From Eumeta japonica (lineage: Eukaryota; Arthropoda; Insecta; Lepidoptera; Psychidae): 64,000 nucleotides of DNA. The notes under the pieces are model-generated. The model did no database searches. It saw only the letters and a list, made by a program, of their open reading frames with translations, and was not told the origin of the DNA. The stretch is from positions 62,001 to 126,000 of the forward strand of contig BGZK01000764.1 of assembly GCA_005406025.1 (NCBI GenBank), given 5' to 3'. Position numbers and translations under genes: made by a program. This document shows, piece after piece, positions 17,939-29,975 of this stretch. Within the stretch, counting starts at the first letter, position 1, and each line of letters starts with the position of its first letter.

Positions 17939-18219
17939 AGTTGCTTGTCTCTTTGGTTGTGGTTGTAGACCGCCCTCCTCGTCGCGCTTGGTTTTCTGAG
18001 TAGTTGTTTTGAGGTCGAAGCGGTGTCCAATTCACTATTATGGTGCCTCTTCATGTGGATCCATAAGTTTGACGTGTTATAACTTTTAGAGGTGGTACCT
18101 CGAGACACATTTTCTTTACAATATAGGCATGTTGCTTTGGAATTATCCAACGTCGAAATTTCAAAATGGCTCCAAATAGTGCTTTTGTGTTTTGAAGTTG
18201 ACATAATTTTCGTAAGCAC
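17926..18219 (-). pseudogene. hAT transposase, N-terminal BED zinc-finger part
   Basis: The peptide has WSHFE, then CLYCKENV and LWIHMKRHH, the C-x2-C ... H-x4-H pattern of a BED zinc finger with its aromatic residues. This is the DNA-binding domain of hAT transposases. It starts at ATG 18219 (an internal Met at 18201 is also possible). The frame ends at 17926 after switching into an unlikely sequence. The frame of the central part is already open around 18000, so a one-base indel near 17995-18005 is the probable break. Confidence 0.88.
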
Positions 18220-18626
18220 TGTAGACAGGTCTTTGAAATGTTTAAATATTCACCACACAACTATTTAATCAATTAATTATGATGTGTCAACTGTAATTCT
18301 GTATTTTATAATTTCTAACATAACCAACAAAATCGCTATAGCGCAATGGTATGCACAAAGCAGCACGAGTGAGCGAAAGTACAAAGAGTGTGTGAGACAA
18401 AACTCGCGGGGGAATTCCCCGAGCATTGACCGTTCGTTTCGTGCCTCGTTTGCAGTGAAGCAAGCGCGCGCGTTTACATTTAGTAATTTAAAGCGCGCGG
18501 AATTTGAAATGTTGTTGGATCGGTATCGGCTATCAAAATATCCCCGATACCGATATATCGGTAAATCGGATATATCGCCGATATATCGGTATCGGTATCG
18601 GTATCGGATGCATCCCTGGTTGAAAC

Positions 18627-21600
18627 ACTGACTAGACGCATATTACTCTATGACTCTATGTGACGAATCATCACGTTTATGTACCGTGCTCCGATGAAGG
18701 AACAAAGAGACCTTGTCACAACGTGTAAATAGGTTTATATTTTGTTGTAGTCCAATATATAGAATCAATATTAGAATTATTTTCGCTGCTTTTTGGATTA
18801 CAACTGCATTTAGCGTTACTCCTTGCTCTATTAGACCAGTAAACGAAATAATAATGAAAATTGAAATCTAAATTTTTGTAAGAATTTTGGAACGATTTTC
18901 TAGAAAAATCATCTAGAAAAAAAATTTAATCTTCGTTTACCGCAAAATTTTCTATATTCTTATTATGTTCGTTGCGTCATAATGAATATGTTTCACCAGG
19001 AAAACGAATGCTGACTTGTAATCGACAAATTCAACGATTTCCGTAAGTTAACTCACTAGTCCGCTTAGCGGCTCGCACCGGGCGCGACGCCAACATCCAT
19101 ATTCTATTATGCGACGTCCGACGATGCTAACTCAAATCACCAAATAGACTGAATGTTGCGTGCACGCGACGACGCTGCATCCAGAGCCGAAAAAGTCGCC
19201 ATCCTTAAAACCGAGACCGAGTATTATAAAATAGACACTTTTATCTTTATACAGATCAAGCCATATATCATATAGAGTTAAACCCGGTTCACTTATTTCG
19301 GGAATTCAATACTACTTACCGAGTCACGTCGTGCGATATGTTGTAGTTCCCGAATTGTTGTTAACGGAGCTATGAGTAACGTCTTATTTAGTGCCATTTC
19401 AATATGACGAAACCGAATTTCTGGATTCATATGATTAGAAAATAACTTAGATTGTATACATTATGATTTTTTGTTGTTTTTGGCCTATGGTCGGTGAAAG
19501 GTAAGACTGCAATGTTTTATCCAAATATTAAATATAAATTCTAGGTACCTAAGATCCAAAAATATGTTGCACGAGCTCAACGCCTACATCGATTGTTGAG
19601 CGACGCGAGTAAAGCGGAACTGTTTATTAGGCATTATTCTATTACTATGAGAATGTAGGTACTAATAACTGGTTTAAGACAAATTTTTAAGTGTCGGTAT
19701 TACAGATACAGGTCTAAAATTGTTTGAATTTCCATGAACTACTGCATCTAAATAATGAAATAATTTTACTTTCCTACATAGAGGAATACGCCTTCGCTAG
19801 ACATATTCATTAAATATAAACGCCAAGTTCGGCGCAATACAACCTGTAATAGAGTTTACAATCATAATAGAAAGACCATAAAGGACAACAATTCTCTTCG
19901 TGTCTGACGATTTAAATGTTTCCATAACCTCTCCAGAACTCGCATATTTAAATTATAAATTAATACTACTGATCCGAATACTTTCCTTCAGTAATGATTC
20001 AACGAAAGTGGAGATGAATCGAGTGACCAGCTGGTCTACCGCAATAAATGGACGCAGCGCTGAAGTAGCGCTTACGCACCATTTCAAAGATCCGCACTCT
20101 CGCTGACAGTTCTACCGATCGTGGAATGATTTCGCGAAAGTCTTCGCCGTGGTTCTCGCGACGCACTTCATACGGTACATTTTGTTTGGAGATCTGTCAA
20201 AATGGTACTCTTGCTACTTTATTGCGATCGCTGATTCAACGTTCGCATCTATTTAACACAGTATTCTTTGTCACATTATTATTGTAAAGTTGTTACAATC
20301 AACATAGATTACAAATTAGCAAAGAATAGTAAGCTTTGTCAGGCATCTCTTTCAAATTTTTTTAATATTGCATTCAAATTACTTGATATTGGATGTTTTA
20401 TTACTAAAGAACTCACAAAACTAGTATTTCGTAACATTTAGTCTAACTTTACATTATTTACCCTCGAAATTAATTTATAAGAAATATTATTTATTATATT
20501 AACATTGTTAGGAGTTAAATGAACTTACCTTTACATATTTCAAAAATTTTAAAATTTGTACTGTTTGCAACTTTCCACAAATGTTTAGTCTTTGAAAGTT
20601 TAGAATATGTACTATATAGATTTATAAACCCAGACTAATAACACCAATGGAATTTAATTTATTGTGTATGACTTATACAATTAAAAGTTATTATTTAACA
20701 AAATTAAATAGGAATGCATCGTGAAACGAAAATACACATACAATGTCATTCCGAAAAAAAAGCGATCTTATGTCATAATAACGTAGGACGTTAATTGCTC
20801 CACGACTCATTGAAAAGTTATGAAATGACAACCGTACAAAAGAGGTTTTAAAATGACGACGGAGCGAAAAAAACGCCCGCGCCCTCGCGTTTTACGACCA
20901 AACTCTTAGTACATTACTTTAGCCGCGGTAGAGCGGCTGGTGGTCGAGACAGGAATGTCAGCAAAGAACTTTTCGAAGGCCTTAGCAATCTCTATGTCCT
21001 TAATCAATGTCTTATCATTTAAATAGTATTTTTGACATTTTTTTTTTGTTATAAATATATACAAGACGTCACAATGCTAAATTCTACTCGTAGTGGTATA
21101 CAGCTGATACTGTTTTTAATCGATTAAATCTTTAATCATCAATATTATTTATAAATATATAAAAAAATATCTAAACTAAAAGTTATCGTTTTTTTTTCGT
21201 AGCGTTTGTACGAATACTACAAAAATGATTCCCGAAAAAATGTTTTAAATGTTCCACAAGATATTAAACTATAAACAAATGGTTTCGAGCAGTGCGACGA
21301 ACTAGCTCAAAAGAAATTATTTTTTTTTGTTGTGACGGCCATTTTCATGTATTTTATAATAATGTAATAATTTATCATTATGAAAATATATAGGTTAAAT
21401 AAAGTTTGGTAAAAAATTTTAAAATAACGGCATTAAAAAAATCCAGTTTAGTAATTATTAAAATAATAAATAATTTATAATTAGCATGCAATTTCAGTGG
21501 TGTTTAATCTTCGCTTTTTCTATGGGTCCACGTAAGTAATGCTAATGCATGTGCAATCACCTGTACATCAAATATAAGAATATAAAAGATTGTTTATTAT

Positions 21601-22460
21601 ATTAAGCAATACTAAAGTTTTTGTCACCTGCTGAAGCTGCAGTCATGATATTGAACGTCTTGAACTTTTTTCAACTTTTCATTAATAATTAAAGTAGCTG
21701 AGTTAGCTTTAATCCGTACTCAATGTTTTGGACATTCACATCAGGTATATTGTCAGAATTGGCCTTTATAAATATTTTATCACACATAACTAATTAAAAT
21801 TAATTGTCACAAATATTTTTCTTTGCCCTAAATTTCGGATGTTTTTAATCAGTTTACGTGTACAAACCGTTGACATTGTATTGACATGAAATTGTTTAAT
21901 ATTATGACATCACAAATATGGCGACCAATCGTGGCGCGTTGACGTCATGTGTTTTTTTTTAATTTCATAAATTTTTAATGCCTTGCAATTATTTAAAAAG
22001 ACAACTATTTTTTAAGTTTTTGGCATTTATTATTAGTATAATTTATGATAAAGATTTAAAATATATAAGAATATCGATAACTTTTTTTTTTCCAAAACTT
22101 CAGTAACTTCACATGTCGCTTAAATAACTTGATAGGAACATCTTCTTCTTTGTTAAAAGAATATTATATTTAAATTTATTGATATAAAAATAAAATACAT
22201 ATTTGCATCATTATGACGCGACGCCGTATTATACGTTAAATATTTAGTTTATGGCCATGATTAATTTAGTTTTTCATTAATCTATTAGCAAACGGAAAAA
22301 CACATAAAATAATGTAACTGTAATAAACTATTTTGATTAGACCACTCTAGAAGGCGGGTAAAAGCAGCAATCATATTTTTTTTATTTAAACCAGAGTAAT
22401 TTCCAATTAATATAATTATTGTTGTATTGTGTGAGGTGTTAATTCTCGGAAATCCATAAT
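18627..22460. other. AT-rich intron stretch without recognised features
   Basis: I see no exon, transposon end or strong inverted repeat. There are minor GC-richer patches around 19060-19200 and 20860-20950. Confidence 0.45.
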
Positions 22461-22575
22461 AGACGTTTGCCTGCGACATGCAGCGTGCAACCCACCGCTG
22501 ACCCTCGAATCTCCACCTCCACTACGGATTTCTATCCAAAGACTTGAATATTGATTCGAGAGGATTCACAGATTA
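22460..22575 (+). repeat. Dispersed repeat X, copy 1
   Basis: The segment with CAACCCACCGCTGACCCTCG, then CTATCCAAAGACTTGAATAT, then TGATTCGAGAGGATTCAC is repeated at 32570-32690 in the same orientation. The family is unknown to me. CTCGAATC and GATTCGAG form a short inverted pair inside this copy. Confidence 0.6.
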
Positions 22576-23603
22576 TTGTTGTTATTGTAATTATTGTTAG
22601 TTGGAACTAATATGTTTTGCAATATTTACAATTTACAATTTCATCAATAATGTGATTATATAAAGCACCAAGCATGTAAATATTCAGTACTCATTATATG
22701 TGATTCATACACCTGCTGAACATAGGTTTCAATCCGATATCTTATTCGTCGGAATAAATTAGAGCCTTGTTCTCATTATTTTTAACCGCGTAGAGTGCAT
22801 TGGTCCCACTTTCAGGTATGAATGCAATTTTGATAGAGTGACTTCTTACCGGGCTGTTTCCTTCGTCAATCGTTTTGTATTTATTTGGGCTGTAAATGGT
22901 AAAATTAGAAAAGAACTACCCTTAAGTTTCTTGCTTGTCCTTGAGACAAACATGCTTTCCGATCAAAAGATAAATTGTAAATTCGCAAAAAGACTAGGTA
23001 GTTTTTCAAATGTTATTTTATAACTTTTGACATGAAGACATTCAGAATGTAAATTAAAAAAAATGGAGTTTATAGCGTACCAGTCAAGTACACGGAAAAT
23101 TCGGATATATATTACAGCATCGCTGAAACCTTATACACGGCTTGTAGCTATGTCCGCGTCCGTCACGCTCCGGCTGCTCTCCAAACGATTTTGTAGTCGT
23201 TACCGCACGTTTTCCAACATTTATAGAGCATTTACGACCGCTTCGTTACGTGTTGATACGTTCTTATGTAACGTATGAACACGCGCCCGAGGCGAATAAT
23301 CAGGTCGAGGATGTCGGCGCTTGTTTGGCAGCTTCTAAACAGTAGCACAAAGTGTTATATATGTATATATATATGATAAGAAAATTACCACTACTCGACC
23401 ACCTTTCGGCATTGGTTGATGATATTTTGTACATATGCAATACATATATCACTTGTCCTACGTTCGTCATTGGTCGTGTGTGGTTTGAATGATTTGACCG
23501 ATTGAGGTCATTTTCGTGCAGTATACATATTGTATTGTCGAGACGATGTTTCGCAACTATGCTCAGATTCAATAGGTGGCGCTGTTCTACAACAGCTGTT
23601 GTA

Positions 23604-23676
23604 GATATAATATAAATATAGAATCTGTTAATAAATCTACGAGTTATTAACAGATTCTGTATTTATATTATATATC
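23604..23676. repeat. Near-perfect palindrome, about 31-bp arms
   Basis: GATATAATATAAATATAGAA plus TCTGTTAATAA (23604-23634) is complementary to 23644-23676 with one or two mismatches. The spacer is nine bases (ATCTACGAG). It could form a cruciform or RNA hairpin. It lies 100 bp before the mariner end at 23779. Confidence 0.75.
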
Positions 23677-23778
23677 AAAATGATGCACATTCATAATGTG
23701 TAATATTGAATAAGTGCTAAAAAAAGGAAATTTTAAAACAGACCTGATGATTGGCACTGGAGTCAAATTAAGATAATA

Positions 23779-24992
23779 TTAGGTCGGGGAAAAAGTTTTT
23801 TCATGTTTTGTTAGTAAAAAGTTTAAATAGGTGACATTTTAAAAAAAGAAAAATAAATAGTAAAAACGTTGTTCCGCCATTTTTGTATTGTTTTTACGTC
23901 CTTACGTCCACCAAAATGAGTGAATATAACATAGAAATTTGATACAATTTTAAGTTTTATTACAAAAAAGGTAAAAATGCGACACAAGCCACGAAAAAAA
24001 TTAGTGACGTTTATGGAGCGAATGCAGTGTTGCTAAGAATAGTACAAAACTGCTTGAAGTGTTTTCAGTCCGGTAATTTTGATGTCGAAGACGAACTTCG
24101 CTCTGGTCGACCTGTTACGGATAAAGTCGATGCTATTTCGGAAAAAGTACAGTGAGATTGACATATTAATTCTTACGATGTAGCTAAAGAGCTGGGGATT
24201 TACCACAAAACACTTTTGGCTTATTTAAAAAGCTCAATACCTGGGTCCCATACGAGCTCACAGAAAGAAATCTAATGAATTGTATACTTATTTGCAATTC
24301 TGTATAGAAACGTAATAAATCCGAATCGTTTTTGAAAAGATTGATCACTGGTAAAAAAATTGGATTACCTGCGACAAGAACATGCGAAAAAGATCATGGC
24401 CAAAAGGTAAACTCTATAGACTATAACGAAATTCGGATTAAATCGAATAAATTGAAGCTATGTGTATGTAGAGACTGGAAGGGCATTGTTTATTATGAGC
24501 TTTTACCGCCGGGCAAAACCATCAATTCGGATCTCTGCAGCCAACAACTAATTAACACAAGCAAGAAGTAGAGAAAAGACGGCCGGAATTGATCAACATA
24601 AGGTGTGGTTTTTCACCGTGATAACGCGAGATCACAGACATCTTTAGTCACTCAGCAAATATTGAGAAACTGGCTGGAAAGTGTTAACACGTCCATTATA
24701 TAGTCCTGATAGTGCACCCTCAGATTTTCACCTATTTCGATCTTTTGAGAATTCTTTAGGTATTGTTAGGTTAAAATCAAGAGAAAACTGTCAAAACTGC
24801 TTGTCGCAGTTTTTTGATCAAAAGTTTCAAAATTTCTACAGCAATGGGATTGTTAGTACCTACAAAATGTCTACAAGATGTTGAACAAAATGGCATGTAT
24901 ATAATATGTATGTATATCATAATTAAATGTAAGTAAAATATGATGATAAGTAATCTTGAATTTGTACATAAAATACGAAAAAACTTTTTTTA
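23779..24992 (+). mobile_element. Degraded mariner copy, plus strand
   Basis: The left end is TTAGGTCGGGGAAAAAG. The right end is diverged (ACGAAAAAACTTTTTTT near 24974). Pieces of transposase remain from 23916 (MSEYNIEI) onward: FYYKKGKNATQATKKISDVY, CFQSGNFDVEDELRSGRPV, AKELGIYHKT, DWKGIVYYELLPPGKTINSD and, at about 24700, YSPDSAPSDFHLFRSFENSL. The last contains the third catalytic Asp of the mariner D,D34D triad. Stops and frameshifts are many, and the first catalytic Asp region is degraded. It is the same family as the copies at 41408, 52985 and 63508. Confidence 0.9.
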
Positions 24993-26009
24993 TTATCATA
25001 CCCCAAGCAGAAAAATTTTCTGAGTGTTGTATGGGATTCGTAAGGAAAATATTGGCGCCATGTGGGCACTTCGTACGTGATTTATACAGGAATGATAACG
25101 TTTGGATATAGGGGCCCCATATGGCTGCATGGATATGTCATCCACATGAATTACCCAGGTAATAAGCAGAGTGGATTCTATAGCTAAAGCTAAATTACTG
25201 GGTCCGCTTATCCATATTCTTAATATAGAATATGTGTACATCAAAATTTCTTGTCATTTTACCAATTAACAAAAAAAACTATAGTTATTGATATTTAATA
25301 AACTGTAATTTCTCGATTCATATACCTATTTTCATTTTAATATCCTAATACTCAGTTGTCCTCAATTATATATAATAAATTAATATAATATACGTTCGGC
25401 GCATCTGGGATATATACCATGGGTAAGACGTCTATGGTGCGTTTTCGTTTACGCTCTATCCACCACCTAGTTGCGACACTAAACATTGTGGTACATGATT
25501 AATAATATTGTTATACCATAATATCACATCTTAGCGTAAATGTGGATTATTGATTTGTTTATTTCCTGTTTTAATAGTTAATGAATGTATTAAAATTAAT
25601 ACATCATAATAAATTTAGTTACAAATACTACAGGTTGCCTCTCCATATGGAATTTGAAGGAACGTCACTGCGGACCGCATACGCTTTAGGGAACTACCCA
25701 GAAGTTTTGTTCTTTGAAACATCGCAACTCTTCATTTTTCAATTTAATTCAATTCAATCCTATAAATTTGATCCATAAATTGCATCTGAGAATATGTACT
25801 TAGGGATCCGAACTTTTAAAATTAAAACAACGATTGAATCATTTTTTAATACATTTTAGTTTTCGACAAAATGGTTTCTATCGCATCTTTCTTACGACTC
25901 TCTGCCGTTCGTACCATTTTTTCCCTTCTCATCCATTTCGTTACTCTACCTGTTTTTGTATAAAAGATAATTCGAAAAAAATCATAGTTACGCACGTACA
26001 TACGCGTCA

Positions 26010-26430
26010 TAGGCACGACAGCGGAGAAGCCTCGCAGCCTCGCGTGAATCGTGTGTCGTCGCCGGGACGCCGCGCGACCCTGAAGCGCGACCCGGACCGC
26101 GCGCAGCTGCGCCTGTTCCTTCGGAAACTCTGCAGATGCTCAGCCCCGCGGCGGGCGCGCCGCGGTTGAATATTTCAGCGGGGCAATTAGACTCCACGGC
26201 GGGAGCCGGGCGGCGTAACGAACGAAAGCGGCCCGCGTGAATAAATTACGCGGGTTAAATAGCCGGAATCGTCGTTCTGGAAGCGCGTCACGCCGGCGCG
26301 TAATAAACGTGTTTGTTTCCCAGACAACCGCATTAGCTCGGGATGGGAGGCTCACGACGCTCGCTTCTTACGTCCGCGACCTCGGTGCAGAAACACTCGC
26401 TGCGGGCGTTGTAGAGTCTGAGTTATTATG
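26010..26430. other. GC-rich, CpG-rich island
   Basis: About 400 bp of strongly GC-rich sequence, including GCGCGCAGCTGCGCC-like stretches, in AT-rich intron. Open frames on both strands have arginine-rich compositions typical of random GC-rich DNA and no domain. A CAG before 26037 could act as an acceptor, but no supported exon follows. Confidence 0.4.
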
Positions 26431-27239
26431 CGAGATCCGTTGCCAAGATCGTGTCGCTGATATGATGTCGCGTATAAAACGGGGAAAAAGTTTTAGACTG
26501 GGAATAACTGGTTCAATGTTATTTGCGTGGCCTTGAAAGTATATTTCACTGTAATAGCGTTTTGTTGACGTCTTTATAATTTACTTCGAAAGTATTACCC
26601 TCTTATGTGTAGCTATAACCTTATCAATTGAATAGGATTTATGTGTAATTTACATAATGGCTATGAAACTGACAAACTCACTAGTCATTTCTATCGGTAG
26701 TTATTGTTATTTATTGTCTAGTGGAACGTCATTGAATGTTTACAATACAAAAGTAAAACTGTTTATGTTGCCTATTATTATTATTTCAAGTTAATTTTGC
26801 GCCTTTATGCCAAAGGTAATTTTTTTAGGAGTTCTCGTTTTCGTAGGAGCCTCGTTTAGACCATACCTACCGTTCGAGCTTGGGTCGAATTCAATCAACC
26901 ATAAAAATATTTTTTGATAAGTTAGGACTATTGAGTATTAGGCACTTTTGGCGATGTAGGGAATTAATTTAGCGCCGGTCAGAATTAGAATAGTTAAGGA
27001 CAAAAAAAATTAAACACTGATTGTACTATTCCAAAACTTTATTGTTTAACATTAAATTGTATGTGATTATTAATGTTACATTTATAACTCATACGACGTT
27101 ATACATAGTTTCGTATACATGGAGATATATTATCAAAACAAATATGTTGCAATTACGAAAATAAAGGGAAGTAACATTGACTTCTATAATATTGTTAAGA
27201 ACGACACTAAGTAATGAAATTATAGAATAAATTCTCTAA

Positions 27240-27595
27240 ACGACTCCCACGCCCACGCGTTGCTTACATTTTAAACGCATTTTGATTAGGTAGGATATTC
27301 CAGAACACAATATAGCCTATTTGCTTACATTGGACGTGAAATGCTTATGTGTTGTTTTTATAAATGATTTATAGCTTTGTTTACATTCGGAGAACGTTCA
27401 AGATTACTAGTCGAAGTATATGTATCGGAATTCGAATGCTGACAAGTCACATAGTGCGTTCACAAATCAAATTCAATCAACTAAAAGTTTTACAGTGGTC
27501 CCGTAGTGCTTTGCTGTATTTACTATTGCCGAATATATACCATGCGCTTTTCTGCATGTTTATTTTTCATGATGTCTATATTTTCAAACCCCGAT
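27240..27595 (+). repeat. Dispersed repeat Y, copy 1
   Basis: Shares an ordered series of blocks with 44165-44520 in the same orientation: TTTGTTTACATTCGGAGAAC with ATTC-GAGAC-like sequence, GGTCCCGTAGTGCTTTGCTG, and TGCATGTTTA near the end. Similarity is roughly two thirds by eye. The family is unknown to me. Confidence 0.55.
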
Positions 27596-27678
27596 AAGGC
27601 TATATTGTAACAATATAGTCAATTATTGTATTAATGAATAGTGAGATTGTTTCACAATAAACGCTTTTGGCTATGAAT

Positions 27679-27850
27679 AATGGTGTCCTAATCCCTACGT
27701 TTATGTACGATAGTGAAAGTTGGTTATGGCAGAAGAAAAATGAATGTAGAATCAATGCAGTGGAAATGCGATCTAGCCTAGAATGTGTGGAGTGTCTTTG
27801 AAAGATATAAATGTAACAAAAGTGATGTCTACTGTCGAGGGGTGATCAAA
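27679..27850 (+). pseudogene. LINE reverse-transcriptase tail relic
   Basis: Translates as NGVLIPTFMYDSESWLWQKK, then NECRINAVEMRS, matching the segment just downstream of the RT domain in many insect non-LTR retrotransposons (consensus-like LVPTLMYGSESW, INAVEMR). A stop appears after about 38 codons. KDINVTKV in the following sequence continues the similarity. It is a fragment only. Confidence 0.75.
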
Positions 27851-27954
27851 TCTGATACGTTACATTTCATTGATATATCGGATCCACAATAGGCTTATTT
27901 CAGACAGAGAGAAGGGTGTAAATTTCGAATCTTCCCCGCCGATGAAGTGCAGTT

Positions 27955-28080
27955 GGGACGGGGGGGGGGGTGTGTTCACAGCCGGAAGGGTGTCAACCCC
28001 CGGGCCACCGACGACTTAACCTGCCATCGGAGCCACGGAGCGAGCGGTTTTACCATGGCGACGCCCTTTAGCATAGCCCG
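27955..28080. other. Short GC-rich patch with poly-G run
   Basis: An 11-base G run at 27960-27970 is followed by a GC-rich patch to about 28080. No gene is seen. Confidence 0.4.
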
Positions 28081-28578
28081 AATCACTCGTATAGTGTATC
28101 GATGTAATGTGTACGGTTAAAACAAGTCTACAGAGCGAATGTGTGTGTTGGAAAAATCCCGACAAAGTCACTCAAGAAAATGCAGAGCGTGTTGGTGGCA
28201 TATTAAAAACGGGCCAAATCTGAAGCACTCTGTACAGACGATATTGCATGAAACAATTAATGGATGCTAGTGAAGCAATTTTTCATCACAATTTTGTTGC
28301 AATATAACAAAACAAGTTAACCATACATTTCTATTTTCCTTTGTGAAACTATTAAAATTAAAAGTTTTAAAAGAACACAAATTTTCGAGAAACCTATACT
28401 TACAGCCTTGTATATCTAGCCTATATCTAAAAACTTTTATCTATGTTTCCAATAATTTTCTCACGCATTGTATGTAATTATTTATATGCTCTAATATTTT
28501 CCTTATTTTAATTTCAAAAGATTCAGAAGTGAGAGGAGAATATTTTTCAATATCCAAAAATCTCTAGAAATACTTTAA

Positions 28579-29046
28579 ATGGAAAGAAACTCCTTGTCAG
28601 CATTTCCTTCCCGTCCTCTCCTAAAAAACCTATCTATGTCCACAGGTACTTCTTCTCCTGACCACGAAGAGCTCTACTCAGTAGCTTCCGATGTAGGCTT
28701 GCAAGCTAAATCGGTGGAAAAGATTTTAGAATCTCGAACTGATGACAAGAGAAAAGGTTCGCGAGAGCACTTTGTCGATGGCGGACCCGTCCGACGCAGA
28801 ACGACAAGCTCGATCAGGGAGTCCTGTCGGTCCAGAGAGGCCAACAGCAGGCCAGATAGAATATGTAGAACTAGAGCCTCTTGTACCGACCCTAATATGT
28901 TCAGGACTTGTATTTGTTCTGCCACCTCGACACAAGTCGATAACACGTGGTCCAGCTCTGCCACTCTTCTGGTCGTGTTGTGTTGCATGATCGCTTTGCT
29001 GATTCTAGTGCCTTGGGACGTGTATTCGTGGTGGGAATTTGGATGA
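28579..29046 (+). CDS. Unrecognised ORF with C-terminal membrane segment; possible terminal exon or pseudogene
   Basis: Open frame of 155 codons ending at TGA 29044. The C-terminus has a hydrophobic run (ATLLVVLCCMIALLILVPWD) followed by YSWWEFG, so it could be a tail-anchored membrane protein with only about ten residues after the membrane segment. A possible acceptor TCCACAG (ending 28645) precedes PDHEELYSVASDVG, so the true coding part might be a 3' exon starting at 28646 and not the ATG at 28579. The middle is Arg/Ser/Cys-rich and less protein-like. An overlapping minus-strand frame (28988-28674), starting MQHNTTRRVAELDHVLS and Leu-rich, also looks plausible. I do not recognise the family. 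A nested gene, a retrocopy fragment or chance are all possible. Confidence 0.35.
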   Translation: MERNSLSAFPSRPLLKNLSMSTGTSSPDHEELYSVASDVGLQAKSVEKILESRTDDKRKGSREHFVDGGPVRRRTTSSIRESCRSREANSRPDRICRTRASCTDPNMFRTCICSATSTQVDNTWSSSATLLVVLCCMIALLILVPWDVYSWWEFG

Positions 29047-29876
29047 CGTTGTTGTATGTCTTTTACATCGGAATTTTGTAATACATTGTGTTAATTGAAA
29101 AGAATCAATCGTATCATAAATTGTAAATATATTATAATATTGTGAAACATTATTATGATTTTTTCCGAAAAAAAAAGTGAGCTATGCTAATTGAATTTAA
29201 TTTTTATTTTTCGTTTTACTGCAAAAAAAGTTGCCGAAGTTTGATGTCTTGTGATTTAAATTTTTCGATGTATTATGCATAAGAAATACCCATATCGTTA
29301 ATGATTGGAAACAGAAATATGATATATATGGTAGTCTTTTTGTTAAAGAAGAATATTGAAGGAATAATTTTTAGGAACTTTAAACTTTTGGGGTGGGGTG
29401 TCGTTCTGGATGTGAGTGTGGATGTGGATGTGTGTGCGTACGTGCGTCCGTCTGTCTATATTTTAGTTGTAAAAGAAACGATAAAAAAACAATTTTCATT
29501 TGACTGTTAATGTCAATTCTACAGATTTTGTTTTATTCATTATTCCTAGCAAAATTGTGTTCGTTTCCACTATTTCGGAATTCATATTATAAATCCATTT
29601 CTTAGTGGATGGTCTAAAACTATTTTCTAATTTTAGCTTCCAATAGTAATTATTTAAATAATGAATCAATATACGAAGATAATATCGAACATTATGACAA
29701 GTGACGACATACAATAAGCGTTCACGTAAATTAGAAATCATACTTAAATCCTTGTTATATTAAGTAGTGGCATTTCAAATTATAGAGGTATAAAGGTCAC
29801 ATTTCGCATTTATGAAGAATTGAGGCGTTTCAGTAGAATCTATAGACGTTTATCCAATTATTTCGTTGATCGCGTT

Positions 29877-29975
29877 CGGGCGGGCGGCGCCGCGGCGTGG
29901 GCGACTCTAAGCCAGTCGATACGCGCCGTGACGTCGTCGGAGCTCGTTGACGCGTCAAACCGCCCTATACATTCG
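29877..29975. other. Short GC-rich island
   Basis: About 100 bp with CGGGCGGGCGGCGCCGCGGC and several CpG-rich 8-mers (ACGTCGTCGG, GACGCGTC). No ORF. Possible regulatory element. Confidence 0.35.

Larger units (their letters stand above)
16047..18618 (-). mobile_element. Nearly complete hAT transposon
   Basis: A 2572-bp element with an exact 8-bp target duplication GTTGAAAC (16039-16046 and 18619-18626). The termini TAGGGATGCATCGATAC and CAGGGATGCATCCGATACC (right end read on the minus strand) are inverted repeats. Both subterminal zones carry clusters of CGATACCGATA-type repeats (16078-16133 and 18518-18607), likely transposase-binding sites by analogy with other hATs. The transposase is encoded on the minus strand in three frames (18219-17926, 17938-16904, 16895-16302). 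The single-copy structure, exact duplication and long open frames indicate a fairly recent insertion that has just been inactivated. Confidence 0.93.

Noticed and set aside
18284..18631. Plus-strand ORF of 115 codons
   Set aside because: It covers the right subterminal repeats of the hAT element; the YRYIGKSDISPIYRYRYRYR-like peptide just reflects GATACCGATA repeats.
26140..26536. ORFs on both strands in the GC-rich island
   Set aside because: Arg/Ala-rich translations without motifs are typical of CpG-rich DNA; no supportable splice structure.
28579..29046. KASH-domain (nesprin/Klarsicht) terminal exon
   Set aside because: A C-terminal membrane segment is present, but the conserved Pro-rich luminal end (PPPx) of KASH domains is absent.
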